DNA of 64,000 nucleotides, taken from contig NZ_RBID01000018.1 in the NCBI RefSeq assembly GCF_003633895.1, positions 62,001 through 126,000 on the forward strand. Direction: 5' to 3'. This document shows positions 45,401 through 54,348 of this stretch, in pieces (the first letter of the stretch is position 1; every line of letters starts with the position of its first letter). The notes under the pieces are model-generated. The model searched no databases. It was not told where the DNA came from and saw nothing but the letters and a program-made list of their open reading frames with translations. The position numbers and the translations under genes are program-made. The DNA is from Vogesella indigofera (GTDB taxonomy: Bacteria; Pseudomonadota; Gammaproteobacteria; Burkholderiales; Chromobacteriaceae).

Positions 45401-46723
45401 TTACAGATTGTGCACCAGGATACCGGCGATCAGCGCCGGCGCCACGTAGCGGCAGAAGCCGCGCATCGCCCGCAGCCAGGCCGGCACCCGCGCGCCGGCG
45501 GACAGCTCGGCCTCGATCACCGGCCACACCTTCCAGCCGACGAAGATCGCCAGCAGCACCTCGCCCACCGGCATCAGCAGCTTGGAGGTGAGGAAGTCGA
45601 GCAGGTCGAAGAAGCCGAGGCCGAACACGGTGTACTCGCTCCAGATGCCCAGCGACAGCGACGCCGGGATGCCCAGCAGGAACACCAGCAGCGACACGCC
45701 CAGCGCCGCCGCCTTGCGGCCAACCTTGAACTCGTCGATCACGAAGCTGACCACCACCTCCAGCAACGACACCGACGAGGTCAGCGCCGCCACCAGCAGC
45801 AGGAAGAAGAACAGCACCGCAAACAGCTGGCCGCCCACCATCTGCGCGAACACCGCCGGCATGGTGATGAAGGTCAGCCCCGGGCCGGCCGACGGATCGA
45901 ACCCGAAGGCGAACACCGCCGGCAGCACCATCAGTCCGGCAAGGAAGCAGGTCAGCACCGTCAGCGCGATCACCCACAGCGAGGAGCTGAGCAGGTTGGC
46001 CTCCTTATCGACGTAGGAGCCGTAGGTGATCATGATGCCCATGCCCAGCGACAGCGAGAAAAACGCCAGTCCCATCGCATCGACCAGCATGCTGCCGCTG
46101 ACCTTGGAGAAGTCCGGGGTCAGGAAATACAGCAGGCCTTCCATCGCACCGGGCAGGGTCAGCGCGCGCGCGATCAACACCAGCATCAGCACGAACAGCG
46201 CCGGCATCAGGAATTTCGACAGGTTCTCGATGCCCTTCTGCACGCCGCCGATCACCACCGCCAGCGTCAGGCCGGCAAACAGCCCGTGATACAGCAGCGG
46301 CAGCGCCGGATCGGTGATGAAGCCGTTGAAGATATCGCCCAGCACCTTGGCGTCGGAAGTCAGGATCTCGCCGCCGAACGACTTGCCGATATAGGCGATG
46401 GTCCAGCCGCCGACCACACTATAGAAAGAGTAAACCAGGAAACACACCAGCACGCCGACGAAGCCGACCAGCGGCCAGCGACCACCGCGCAGATCGCGGA
46501 AGGTGCCGACCGCGCTGTTGCCGGCGGCGCGGCCGAGTGCCATTTCGCCCAGCATCAGCGCCAGGCCGACACTGAGACAGATCAGGAAGTAAATCAGCAG
46601 GAACGCCCCGCCGCCATTGGTGGCGGCCACGTAGGGGAATTTCCAGATTGCGCCCAGGCCGATGGCCGAGCCGGTTGCTGCCAGGATGAAACCGAGGCGC
46701 GAGCCCCATTGAGATCTAGCCAT
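45401..46723 (-). CDS. Sodium-dependent transporter, NSS family
   Basis: 440 residues with about 11-12 membrane helices. N-terminal signature WGSRLGFILAATGSAIGLGAIWKFPY with the Na+ and substrate sites of LeuT-type transporters, and NGGGAFLLIY. Bacterial members carry amino acids; tryptophan or tyrosine import would fit the tnaA and phhA genes elsewhere in the window but is speculation. One exact iterated motif lies inside. Confidence 0.9.
   Translation of the reverse strand: MARSQWGSRLGFILAATGSAIGLGAIWKFPYVAATNGGGAFLLIYFLICLSVGLALMLGEMALGRAAGNSAVGTFRDLRGGRWPLVGFVGVLVCFLVYSFYSVVGGWTIAYIGKSFGGEILTSDAKVLGDIFNGFITDPALPLLYHGLFAGLTLAVVIGGVQKGIENLSKFLMPALFVLMLVLIARALTLPGAMEGLLYFLTPDFSKVSGSMLVDAMGLAFFSLSLGMGIMITYGSYVDKEANLLSSSLWVIALTVLTCFLAGLMVLPAVFAFGFDPSAGPGLTFITMPAVFAQMVGGQLFAVLFFFLLLVAALTSSVSLLEVVVSFVIDEFKVGRKAAALGVSLLVFLLGIPASLSLGIWSEYTVFGLGFFDLLDFLTSKLLMPVGEVLLAIFVGWKVWPVIEAELSAGARVPAWLRAMRGFCRYVAPALIAGILVHNL
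45716..45728 (+). repeat. Iterated 13-mer, exact copy
   Basis: Antisense in the NSS gene, read as Lys-Val-Gly-Arg-Lys, a third reading frame. Confidence 0.85.
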
Positions 46724-47005
46724 ACATCACTTCTTTTCAAAAACGGAACGAAAACCGCCGGCGGATAGCCGGCTGCGCAAGAAACCGCCAGGTCGGTGAA
46801 CCGGGCGGCTCGTCTGGCGCTCGTTGCAGCCGCCAGCCGGCATGATTGCTGCCGGCAAGCGGATGACTGCAGCCGGGTAGGCTGTCCGTCGCGGGCCAGG
46901 CAGGCGCAGTACCGGTTGACTGCGCGCCGCCGCCCGCTCAGGAAAGAACGCATGGCCTAGTCAGAAAGCCACGACCGCCCGCGGCCATGTCGGCAGGGGC
47001 GATCC

Positions 47006-47020
47006 TGTATACGGAATACA
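47006..47020. promoter_or_regulatory. Palindrome TGTAT-ACGGA-ATACA
   Basis: Perfect 5-5-5 inverted repeat in the gap between the NSS gene and the tRNA, reminiscent of GntR-type operators. Nothing else is seen in 46724-47077. Confidence 0.3.
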
Positions 47021-47077
47021 ATCGGCGAAAATACCATGTCTTCCGGCGCAGGGAAACCGCTGGCGGCCACGGCTGCG

Positions 47078-47106
47078 TTGCAAGGCGCACCCGCTATGCG
47101 TATACT
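47078..47106 (+). promoter_or_regulatory. Promoter of tRNA-Gly
   Basis: TTGCAA (47078-47083) and TATACT (47101-47106) with a 17-bp spacer, 16 bp before the mature tRNA end. Confidence 0.75.
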
Positions 47107-47121
47107 CTGCGCTCGCCTTGT

Positions 47122-47195
47122 GCGGGTGTAGCTCAATGGTAGAGCAGAAGCTTCCCAAGCTTACGACGAGGGTTCGATTCCCTTCACCCGCTCCA
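47122..47195 (+). tRNA. glyU: tRNA-Gly (anticodon CCC)
   Basis: 74 nt with encoded CCA. Acceptor GCGGGTG/CACCCGC, D-arm GCTC-AATGGTA-GAGC, anticodon loop TTCCCAA, T-arm GAGGG-TTCGATT-CCCTT, discriminator T. The outermost anticodon-stem pair is a G-A mismatch. Very like E. coli tRNA-Gly(CCC). Confidence 0.95.
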
Positions 47196-47236
47196 TGACC
47201 GCCCTCCCCCTTTGACCGTCCCAGAACCGCACGCCT

Positions 47237-49411
47237 ATGAACTGGAACTCCGGCCGGCTATGGCTCAAAATCTCCGTCTATACGCTGCTGACACTGGGCA
47301 TCCTGTTCGTTGCCATCCTGACGCTGTTCTTTACCCGTTTTGACGCCGACAGCGCGCGCCGCAACCTGGAGCGTTCGCTGGCCGACAGTGGCCGCACGCT
47401 GAGCATAGGTGGCACCATTTCGCCGATGCTGTTGCCGTCGCCGGGGCTGGAAATCAGCGAGGTGCGCGTCAGCGAACAGGACGGCAAGACCCCGTTTGCC
47501 CACGTCGCGCAGATCGAGGCACGGCTGGCATGGCTGCCGCTGCTGTTCGGCCGCCTGGAAATCACCCATGTCGCGCTGCACGACGCGCAGCTGACCGTGG
47601 TGCGCCAGACCGACGGCAGCCTCAACTTTGCCGACCTGCTGCGCAGCCGCCCGTCGAGCAAGTTCATGTTCAACCTCGATTCGCTGGCCATCAACGGCAC
47701 CCGCCTGGAATACCAGGACCGCGTCAACGGCCAGCTACTGAAGCTGGAGGACGCCAGCCTGCTGGCCGACGAACTGCGCGCCAATGCGCAGATGGCGTTC
47801 GGCGGCCGCCTGCAAAGCGGCGGCCGGCTGGTGAACCTGTCGCTGACCGCGCCGTTCACCCGCAACGACGACCAGATCGACATTCCGCAATTCAGCGCCA
47901 CCGCCATCAGCAGCAGCGAAGAATTGGGCGAGATCCGCGTCAACGCCAGCGGCAAGCTGCAGCTGAACCTGGCCACGCTGCTGGCGCAGGGCGAAGCGCT
48001 GAAGGTCGCCATCGACACCACCAAGCCGAGCAGCCACAGCGAGATCCTGATCCCCACCGTCAGCGCCAGCCTCAGCGAACTGAGCACGCCGGCGGCCAGC
48101 CTCAGCGGCAACATCAGCTACCAGCGCACGCAGTACCGTTTCAGCAGCCGGCTGGCACAGCTGCAGCTCAACCAGAACGGCCTGTTCGCCGCCAGCAGCA
48201 ATAACGACTTCTCGTGGAGCGTCGGCCCGCACTCGCTGAACATGGTGGTGCAGGCGCCGTTGAAGCTGGCGCAGTTCAGCCTGCTCAGCATGAGCCCGCT
48301 GACGCTGTCGGCACACCTGAAAACGCCGGAGCTGCCGCGCGGCCAACTGCGCGCCACGCTGCAGGGCGCGCTGGAAGGCGACCTCGCCGACAGCCGCCTC
48401 AACCTGCGCGTCAGCGGCGAGCTGGACGGCGCCAAGCTCGCCTCCACCATCACCCAGTACGGCTTTGTCGCGCCGCGCCACGAGGCGACGCTGTCGATCG
48501 GCAAGCTCGACCTCAACCGCTACCTGCCGGAACAGAAGGCGGAGCAGGCGGTGGCGCTGTTCCAGAACGACAAGCCGTTCCGCCTCGACTGGATGGACTT
48601 CATCAATGTGCAGGGCAAGCTCGCCATCGGCGAGCTGGCGGTCGGCAATTTCCGCGTCAACGGCATCAACGCGGATGTCACCGGCACCCCGCAGCAGCTG
48701 CAGCTGGACAACCTCACCGCCGACATCTACGAAGGCCACCTCACCGGCCGTGCCACGCTGTTCCGCGAGCGCATCCCGCGGCTGACGTTGCAGCAGGAGC
48801 TGACCGGGATGCAGATCCGGCCGCTGATGCTGGACCTGTTCGCCTTCAGCCGCATCGAAGGCAGCGGCAACGGCTGGGTGCAGCTGGAGGCGAAGGGGCA
48901 GTCGCTGCAGGCGCTGCGCAATACCCTCAACGGCAAGGTCGCCGCGCGGCTGGAGCGCGGCGCGCTGACCGGTATCGACCTCGTCGCCGCGCTGCGCGAC
49001 CTGCCTGGCGAGAGCGAACGCTGGAACGGCCCGGTCAGCACCGCGCCGGACCAGAAAACCACCTTCTCCGCGCTGTCGGCACAGTTCGAGCTGCAGGACG
49101 GCGTGGCGCGCAACCAGGACATGAAGCTGGCGTCGTCGCTGGTCAATGTCCGCGGCAGCGGCAAGTTCGACCTGACGCAGAGCATCATCGACTACACCCT
49201 GGACGTGCAGGCCAACCCCAGCGCCTTCGCCAGGCTGGGCGGCATCAGCATCCCGCTGAAGATAACCGGCCCGCTGCAGCAGCCGGTGTACTCGCTGGAT
49301 TTCAACGCCATGGTCAAGGGCAAGAAAACCGAGGGCGAGAAACAGCAGGTGCTGAAGCAGGAACTGGGCAAGCAGATCACCAGCATCCTGCCGGTCAAGC
49401 CGGCACCGTAG
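47237..49411 (+). CDS. AsmA family protein
   Basis: 724 residues. A cytoplasmic-membrane anchor (LKISVYTLLTLGILFVAILTL, about 9-31) is followed by a long periplasmic beta-rich region of the AsmA/TamB/YhdP class, with the C-terminal AsmA domain around LNGKVAARLERGALTGIDLV. These proteins bridge the envelope and move phospholipids to the outer membrane. Monocistronic: the tRNA is upstream and a motif-built terminator downstream. Confidence 0.9.
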   Translation: MNWNSGRLWLKISVYTLLTLGILFVAILTLFFTRFDADSARRNLERSLADSGRTLSIGGTISPMLLPSPGLEISEVRVSEQDGKTPFAHVAQIEARLAWLPLLFGRLEITHVALHDAQLTVVRQTDGSLNFADLLRSRPSSKFMFNLDSLAINGTRLEYQDRVNGQLLKLEDASLLADELRANAQMAFGGRLQSGGRLVNLSLTAPFTRNDDQIDIPQFSATAISSSEELGEIRVNASGKLQLNLATLLAQGEALKVAIDTTKPSSHSEILIPTVSASLSELSTPAASLSGNISYQRTQYRFSSRLAQLQLNQNGLFAASSNNDFSWSVGPHSLNMVVQAPLKLAQFSLLSMSPLTLSAHLKTPELPRGQLRATLQGALEGDLADSRLNLRVSGELDGAKLASTITQYGFVAPRHEATLSIGKLDLNRYLPEQKAEQAVALFQNDKPFRLDWMDFINVQGKLAIGELAVGNFRVNGINADVTGTPQQLQLDNLTADIYEGHLTGRATLFRERIPRLTLQQELTGMQIRPLMLDLFAFSRIEGSGNGWVQLEAKGQSLQALRNTLNGKVAARLERGALTGIDLVAALRDLPGESERWNGPVSTAPDQKTTFSALSAQFELQDGVARNQDMKLASSLVNVRGSGKFDLTQSIIDYTLDVQANPSAFARLGGISIPLKITGPLQQPVYSLDFNAMVKGKKTEGEKQQVLKQELGKQITSILPVKPAP

Positions 49412-49437
49412 ACGCAGCCGGGCACGAAGCATTGATT

Positions 49438-49450
49438 GCGGCCAACCTTG
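49438..49450 (+). repeat. Iterated 13-mer, exact copy (left arm)
   Basis: Left arm of the inverted pair after the AsmA gene. Confidence 0.85.
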
Positions 49451-49454
49451 GTAT

Positions 49455-49467
49455 CAAGGTTGGCCGC
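49455..49467 (-). repeat. Iterated 13-mer, exact copy (right arm)
   Basis: Right arm of the inverted pair after the AsmA gene. Confidence 0.85.
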
Positions 49468-49525
49468 AATGCTTTGTGCCGCAGGCAGACGAGGCAGCCC
49501 GGCTCAGCATGCTGACAGCTGCAGG

Positions 49526-49543
49526 CCCCGCGGTACCGCGGGG
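49526..49543. repeat. 18-bp perfect palindrome
   Basis: CCCCGCGGTACCGCGGGG, in the 300-bp gap 49412-49712 between converging genes. No gene is seen in that gap. Confidence 0.6.
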
Positions 49544-49656
49544 TGAGCACTGGGCACGAAACTGCTGTCGACGCTCAGCAACCGCCCGCCCGCGCCATGC
49601 ACACCGCCCCCCGCCGTCAAACCCGGCGTTGCGACACCGCAGCGGACCCAAAAAAA

Positions 49657-49690
49657 TGGCGGCCAACCCTGAAGCCAAGGTTGGCCGCCA
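49657..49690. terminator. Second motif-built hairpin, after the antiporter gene
   Basis: A one-mismatch copy (49659-49671, plus) faces an exact copy (49676-49688, minus). The stem ATGGCGGCCAACC pairs with its complement, with one internal mismatch just beyond it. On the minus strand it is followed by a T run (complement of the A run at 49650-49656), so it should terminate the antiporter transcript. Confidence 0.75.
49676..49688 (-). repeat. Iterated 13-mer, exact copy (intergenic)
   Basis: Right arm of the second inverted pair, 25 bp from the antiporter stop codon. Confidence 0.85.
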
Positions 49691-49712
49691 TCTCCGGCAA
49701 CAGTCTGCGCCA

Positions 49713-51677
49713 CTAGCCCTGCAGCAACAGCGCCTCCGCCTGCGCCAGCGCCGCCGGCCGGCCGAGCAGCACCAGCACATCGCCTTCCTGCAATTCCGAA
49801 TCCGCCGCCACGTGGGCGAGACGGACGTTGCGACGGCGGATGCCGCGCACCCCGACGCCGAGGCTGTCCAGCTTCACCCCGCCCAGCGGCATGCCGATGG
49901 CGTGGGCACCGGCCACCAGCTGCACGCTGAGCAGGCGCGGCTGATCGCTGTCGTCGATGCCGTCCAGCTCGTCGCTGGCGCCGCGGAAGAAGCCGGTGAA
50001 CAGGCTGTAGCGCTGTTCGCGCACGGTGCGGATGCGGCGCAGCACGCGGCTCATCGGCACCCCCATCACCATCAGCGCGTGCGAGGCCAGCATCAGGCTG
50101 CCTTCCATCACCTCGGCCACCACCTCGTCGGCGCCGGCTTCGCGCAGGCGGGTGATGTCGGAGTCGTCGATGGTACGCACGATCACCGGCAGGTCGCGGC
50201 GCAGGTCGTGCACCATGTGGATGATGCGCTCCGAGGCATGGGTATCGGCAAAGGTGATCACCACCGTCTTGGCGCGCATCGCGCCGGCCGCCATCAGCAC
50301 CTCGCGCTTGGCGGCATCGCCGAACACCACCGGGTCCCCCGCCTCGCCCGCCTCACGCACCCGCTCCGGATCCATGTCCAGCGCGAAAAAGGAAATGCCC
50401 TCCGCCTCCAGCAGGCGCGCCAGCGACTGGCCGCTGCGGCCATAGCCGCAGATGATCACGTGTTCGTCCTTGGCCATGCTCTGCACCAGTACCTGGTGCA
50501 GGTCCACCGCCTGCAGCGCCCAGTCCTGCTTGATCAGGCGGCTGCAGATGCGCTCGGCGTGCTGGATCAGGAACGGCGCCACCAGCATCGACAGCACGAT
50601 CGCCGCCAGCGCCGACTGCTCCACCGGCGACGAGATCAGCCCCAGGTTGCCGGACAGCGCCAGCAGCACGAAGCCGAATTCGCCGCCCTGCGCCAGCGCC
50701 AGCGCGCCTTTCAGGCTATCCCTGGCACGATGGCCGAACAGCCGCGCCAGCAGGTACACCACCGCCAGCTTCACCGGCAGCAACAGCAGCAGCATCACGC
50801 CGATGTCGCCGGCACGGTCGAGCAGCACGCCGATGTCCAGCTTCATGCCGACGGTGACGAAGAAGAAACCGAGCAGGATGTCGCGGAACGGCTTGATGTC
50901 CTCCTCCACCTGGAAGCGGTACTCCGTTTCCGAGATCAGCATGCCGGCGACGAAGGCGCCCAGCGCCAGCGACAGGCCGGCCAGCTGGGTGAGAAAGGCG
51001 ATGCCCAGCGTCACCAGCAGCACGTTGATGGTGAACAGCTCGCCGGAGCGCTGCCGTGCCACCAGGTGGAACCACGGCCGCATCAGGCGCTGGCCGAACA
51101 CCAGCAGCAGGCTCATCACCACCACCTTGACCAGCGCGAGGCCGAGGTCCATCCACAGCCGGTCAGAGTTGGCCGCAAACGCCGGCAGCAGGATCAGCAG
51201 CGGCACCACCGCCAGGTCCTGGAACAGCAGCACGCCGATCGCCAGCTGGCCGTGCGGCTGCGCCATTTCCAGCCGCTCCGACAGCAGCTTGCTGACGATG
51301 GCCGTCGACGACAGTGCCAGCGCACCACCGACGGCAAAGCCGGCCAGCGGGCTGCCGGTTAGCCACCACACGATGGCGCCGATCAGGAACAGGGTCAGCA
51401 GCACCTGCGCGAGGCCGATGCCGAACACCAGCTGCCGCATCGCCTTCAGCTTGGCCAGCGAGAACTCCAGCCCGATGGAGAACATCATGAACACGATGCC
51501 GATTTCGCCGAGGAATTCGGTCTCCTCGCCCTGCGGGATCAGGCTCATCACGCCGGGGCCGGCCATGAAACCGACCACCAGGTAACCCAGCATGGGTGGT
51601 ACGCGCAGACTGCGGCACGCGGTCACCGCCAGCACGGCGACCAGCAATACCAACACGATGGGAGACAGGGAGTGCAT
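49713..51677 (-). CDS. Monovalent cation:proton antiporter, CPA2 (KefB/YbaL type)
   Basis: 654 residues. About 12 membrane helices in the first 385 residues (GYLVVGFMAGPGVMSLIP, FALGGALALSSTAIV-type region). A TrkA-N Rossmann domain (about 405-520) has HVIICGYGRSGQSLARLL for NAD binding, and a TrkA-C domain (about 570-650) follows. Likely K+/H+ efflux controlled by a nucleotide or glutathione adduct. The ATG at 51677 is preferred to a TTG at 51716. Confidence 0.9.
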   Translation of the reverse strand: MHSLSPIVLVLLVAVLAVTACRSLRVPPMLGYLVVGFMAGPGVMSLIPQGEETEFLGEIGIVFMMFSIGLEFSLAKLKAMRQLVFGIGLAQVLLTLFLIGAIVWWLTGSPLAGFAVGGALALSSTAIVSKLLSERLEMAQPHGQLAIGVLLFQDLAVVPLLILLPAFAANSDRLWMDLGLALVKVVVMSLLLVFGQRLMRPWFHLVARQRSGELFTINVLLVTLGIAFLTQLAGLSLALGAFVAGMLISETEYRFQVEEDIKPFRDILLGFFFVTVGMKLDIGVLLDRAGDIGVMLLLLLPVKLAVVYLLARLFGHRARDSLKGALALAQGGEFGFVLLALSGNLGLISSPVEQSALAAIVLSMLVAPFLIQHAERICSRLIKQDWALQAVDLHQVLVQSMAKDEHVIICGYGRSGQSLARLLEAEGISFFALDMDPERVREAGEAGDPVVFGDAAKREVLMAAGAMRAKTVVITFADTHASERIIHMVHDLRRDLPVIVRTIDDSDITRLREAGADEVVAEVMEGSLMLASHALMVMGVPMSRVLRRIRTVREQRYSLFTGFFRGASDELDGIDDSDQPRLLSVQLVAGAHAIGMPLGGVKLDSLGVGVRGIRRRNVRLAHVAADSELQEGDVLVLLGRPAALAQAEALLLQG

Positions 51678-51759
51678 CGAAAAAACGGCTCCAGAAGAGA
51701 ATTGAATGGCGCTCAAGCAAAACTTGCACCTGCCAGGCAGTGCCCGGCGATTATAAGCT

Positions 51760-51767
51760 GATATAAT
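51760..51767 (+). promoter_or_regulatory. Extended -10 promoter of kdsD
   Basis: TGATATAAT (TGn-TATAAT, with TATAAT at 51762-51767) lies only 8 bp before the kdsD ATG, so transcription should begin at or next to the start codon. A good -35 is not visible, as is usual for extended -10 promoters. Confidence 0.55.
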
Positions 51768-51775
51768 TGCGCATT

Positions 51776-52756
51776 ATGAAAAATGACCAAAAACAATCCT
51801 GCCTCGCGCTGGCGCGCGACGTCCTCGCCATCGAGGCCGCCGCCATTACCCGGCTGGCGTCGCGACTGGACGACAGCTTCAGCGCGGCGGTCGCCCTGAT
51901 CCTGGCCTGCGAAGGCCGGGTGGTGGTCAGCGGCATGGGCAAGTCCGGCCACATCGGCAACAAGATCGCAGCCACGCTGGCCAGCACCGGCACGCCGGCG
52001 TTTTTCATGCATCCGGCAGAAGCCGCCCACGGCGACCTCGGCATGCTGACCGAACGCGACATCCTGCTGGCGCTGTCCAACTCCGGCGAGAGCGACGAAT
52101 TGCTGGCGCTGCTGCCGGCGCTGAAGCGCAAGGGCGTGCCGATCATCGCACTGACCGGGCGCTCGCAATCGACGCTGGCGACCGAGGCCAGCATCCACCT
52201 CGACGCCGGTGTGGAGAAGGAAGCCTGCCCGCTGGGGCTGGCGCCGACCGCCAGCACCACCGCGGCGCTGGCGCTGGGCGACGCGCTGGCGGTAGCGCTG
52301 CTCGACGCACGCGACTTCAAGCCGGAAGACTTCGCGCTGTCGCATCCCGGCGGCAGCCTCGGCCGCAAGCTGCTGGTCCACATCAGCGACCTGATGCACG
52401 GCGGCGAGGCGCTGCCGCGGGTCAACAGCGGCAGCAGCCTGAAGGACGCGCTGCTGGAGATGACGCGCAAGGGCCTCGGCATGACCGCGGTCTGCGCCGC
52501 CGACGGCCAGCTGCTCGGCATCTTCACCGACGGCGACCTGCGCCGCACGCTGGACAAGAGCCTGGATCTGGCCGGCCTGCGCATCGACGACGTGATGGCA
52601 CGCCAGCCGCGCACCATCGAGTCACACCGTCTGGCCACCGAAGCGGCCAACGAAATGGAACACCACAAGATCAACGGCCTGCTGGTCACCGACCGCGCCG
52701 GCAATCTGGTGGGCGCCCTGAACATGCACGACCTGCTCAAGGCAGGCGTGGTCTGA
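51776..52756 (+). CDS. kdsD: Arabinose-5-phosphate isomerase KdsD
   Basis: 326 residues. Converts ribulose-5-phosphate to arabinose-5-phosphate, first step of Kdo synthesis. SIS domain with SGMGKSGHIGNKIAATLASTG, SNSGESDE and KEACPLGLAPTASTT, then two CBS domains (about 205-320). An in-frame TTG at 51767 overlaps the -10 element, so the ATG at 51776 is taken. First gene of the lipopolysaccharide/rpoN block; kdsC starts 8 nt after its stop. Confidence 0.94.
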   Translation: MKNDQKQSCLALARDVLAIEAAAITRLASRLDDSFSAAVALILACEGRVVVSGMGKSGHIGNKIAATLASTGTPAFFMHPAEAAHGDLGMLTERDILLALSNSGESDELLALLPALKRKGVPIIALTGRSQSTLATEASIHLDAGVEKEACPLGLAPTASTTAALALGDALAVALLDARDFKPEDFALSHPGGSLGRKLLVHISDLMHGGEALPRVNSGSSLKDALLEMTRKGLGMTAVCAADGQLLGIFTDGDLRRTLDKSLDLAGLRIDDVMARQPRTIESHRLATEAANEMEHHKINGLLVTDRAGNLVGALNMHDLLKAGVV

Positions 52757-52764
52757 GAGACACC

Positions 52765-53289
52765 ATGCAAACCATTACCGAACTGGCCAAACGCACGCGA
52801 CTGCTGATCATGGATGTGGACGGCGTGCTGACCGACGGCCGCATCTTCATCACCGCCAGCGGCGAAGAGCTGAAAGCGTTCAACACCCTGGACGGCCACG
52901 GCCTGCGCATGCTGCAGTCCACCGGCGTGCAGTTGGCGATCATCACCGGCCGCGACGCGCCCGGCGTCGCCCACCGCGCCCGCGGCCTCGGCATCGACCA
53001 CTACTACGCCGGCGTACACGACAAGCGCACCGCGTTTGCCGAACTGCTGCACAAAACCGGCCTCACCGCCGAAGACTGCGCCTACATCGGCGACGACGTC
53101 ATCGACCTGCCGGTGATGAGCCGCGTCGGCCTGGCGGTGGCGGTACCGGACGCACCCAGCTTCGTGCGCCAGCACGCCCACTTCGTCACCGGTTGCAGCG
53201 GCGGCCAGGGCGCGGTGCGCGAGCTGTGCGAGCTGATCCTGCAGGCGCAGGGCAACTACGACCGCCTGATGGCCGGCTACCTGGCATGA
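52765..53289 (+). CDS. kdsC: 3-deoxy-D-manno-octulosonate 8-phosphate phosphatase KdsC
   Basis: 174 residues. HAD-family phosphatase without cap: MDVDGVLTDG (nucleophile Asp17), ITGRD, K in HDKRTAF and GDDVIDLPVM. Releases Kdo from Kdo-8-phosphate. Its stop overlaps the lptC start (ATGA at 53286-53289). Confidence 0.95.
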   Translation: MQTITELAKRTRLLIMDVDGVLTDGRIFITASGEELKAFNTLDGHGLRMLQSTGVQLAIITGRDAPGVAHRARGLGIDHYYAGVHDKRTAFAELLHKTGLTAEDCAYIGDDVIDLPVMSRVGLAVAVPDAPSFVRQHAHFVTGCSGGQGAVRELCELILQAQGNYDRLMAGYLA

Positions 53290-53849
53290 ACCGCGCCGCC
53301 CGCCTGTTTCCGCTGGGCCTGATGCTGGGCATGGCCCTGCTCGCCTTCTGGCTCAACGTGCTGACCATGCAGCGCGGCGATGCGCCGGGCAAGATAGACC
53401 TGAGCCGCCCGGAGTACACCATCAACCGGCTGACGGCAAAGCGCTTCGACGCCCAGGGCCGGCCGCAGCAATACCTGCAGGCGGCCCAGATGTGGCAACT
53501 GCCGCGCAATCCGAATGTCTATCTCAGCAAGCCGCGCATCGAAGTCTTCCTGCAGGGCATCCCCGACTACACGGTGACGGCCGCGGCCGGACGCTACCAC
53601 AAGCAGCAGAAAACGGCGGACTTCAGTGATAATGTGCGCTGGGAACGCAAGGCCACCGCCGACGCCCCGGCCATCCTGCTCCAGACCTCGGTGCTGCATG
53701 TCGACACCGTGGCGCGCAGCGCCAGCAACCGCGCGCCGCTGGTGGCCGACTACGGCACCTCGCAACTGAAATCGACCGGCTTCATTTACCAGCAGGACAG
53801 CGGCCAGCTGAACCTGCTGTCCAACGTAAGGATTACCTATGCGCCATAG
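53286..53849 (+). CDS. lptC: LPS export protein LptC
   Basis: 187 residues. An N-terminal membrane anchor (LFPLGLMLGMALLAFWLNVL) is followed by a periplasmic beta-jellyroll (YTINRLTAKRFDAQGRPQQYLQA). It links the LptBFG extractor to LptA. The ATG at 53286 overlaps kdsC, and the lptC end overlaps lptA by 11 nt. Confidence 0.92.
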   Translation: MNRAARLFPLGLMLGMALLAFWLNVLTMQRGDAPGKIDLSRPEYTINRLTAKRFDAQGRPQQYLQAAQMWQLPRNPNVYLSKPRIEVFLQGIPDYTVTAAAGRYHKQQKTADFSDNVRWERKATADAPAILLQTSVLHVDTVARSASNRAPLVADYGTSQLKSTGFIYQQDSGQLNLLSNVRITYAP

Positions 53850-54348
53850 TGTGCTGATCGCGCTGACCGCCCTCGTGCTGAGCGCCCCTGTCATGGCTGA
53901 AAAGGCTGACAGCGAAAAACCGATCGAACTGTCTGCCGACCGCGGCTCGCTGGACCAGAAAAAAGGCGTGACGGTATGGGAGGGCAATGTCGTGGTGGTG
54001 CAGGGCACGCTGAACCTGAAAGCGCAGCGCGTAACCGTGACCCGCGACGCGCAGGGCAACCAGCAGCTGCAGGCGCAGGGCAGCCCAGTCACCTTCCGCC
54101 AGAAAGTCGACGGCAGCAATGAATACGTCGAAGGCAGCGCCAGCAACGTCAACTACAACACTGCGGCCAACCTTGCCACCCTGACCGGCAACGCCCGCGT
54201 CAAGCGCGGCCAGGATTCGGTCAGCGGCGCCGTCATCGTCTACAACACCGCCACCGAAACCTATCAGGCCAGCGGCGGCACCGCCGCCAGCGGCAACAGC
54301 GGCCGCGTGACGGTGATCCTGCAGCCCAAAGCACAGGGCACGCCATGA
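53839..54348 (+). CDS. lptA: LPS transport periplasmic protein LptA
   Basis: 169 residues. Signal peptide [20 protein letters not shown], then an OstA-type beta-jellyroll ([33 protein letters not shown] in part). It forms the periplasmic bridge for lipopolysaccharide. An iterated motif lies in it. Stop overlaps lptB (ATGA at 54345-54348). Confidence 0.93.
   Translation: MRHSVLIALTALVLSAPVMAEKADSEKPIELSADRGSLDQKKGVTVWEGNVVVVQGTLNLKAQRVTVTRDAQGNQQLQAQGSPVTFRQKVDGSNEYVEGSASNVNYNTAANLATLTGNARVKRGQDSVSGAVIVYNTATETYQASGGTAASGNSGRVTVILQPKAQGTP
54163..54175 (+). repeat. Iterated 13-mer, exact copy
   Basis: In lptA, read as Ala-Ala-Asn-Leu. Confidence 0.85.

Larger units (their letters stand above)
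49435..49470. terminator. Hairpin made of two inverted iterated motifs
   Basis: Two exact 13-mers (49438-49450 plus, 49455-49467 minus) face each other across GTAT and, with three extra bases each, give a perfect 16-bp stem. Placed 24 bp after the AsmA stop. No long T run, so it may act as terminator or only as structure. Confidence 0.65.
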
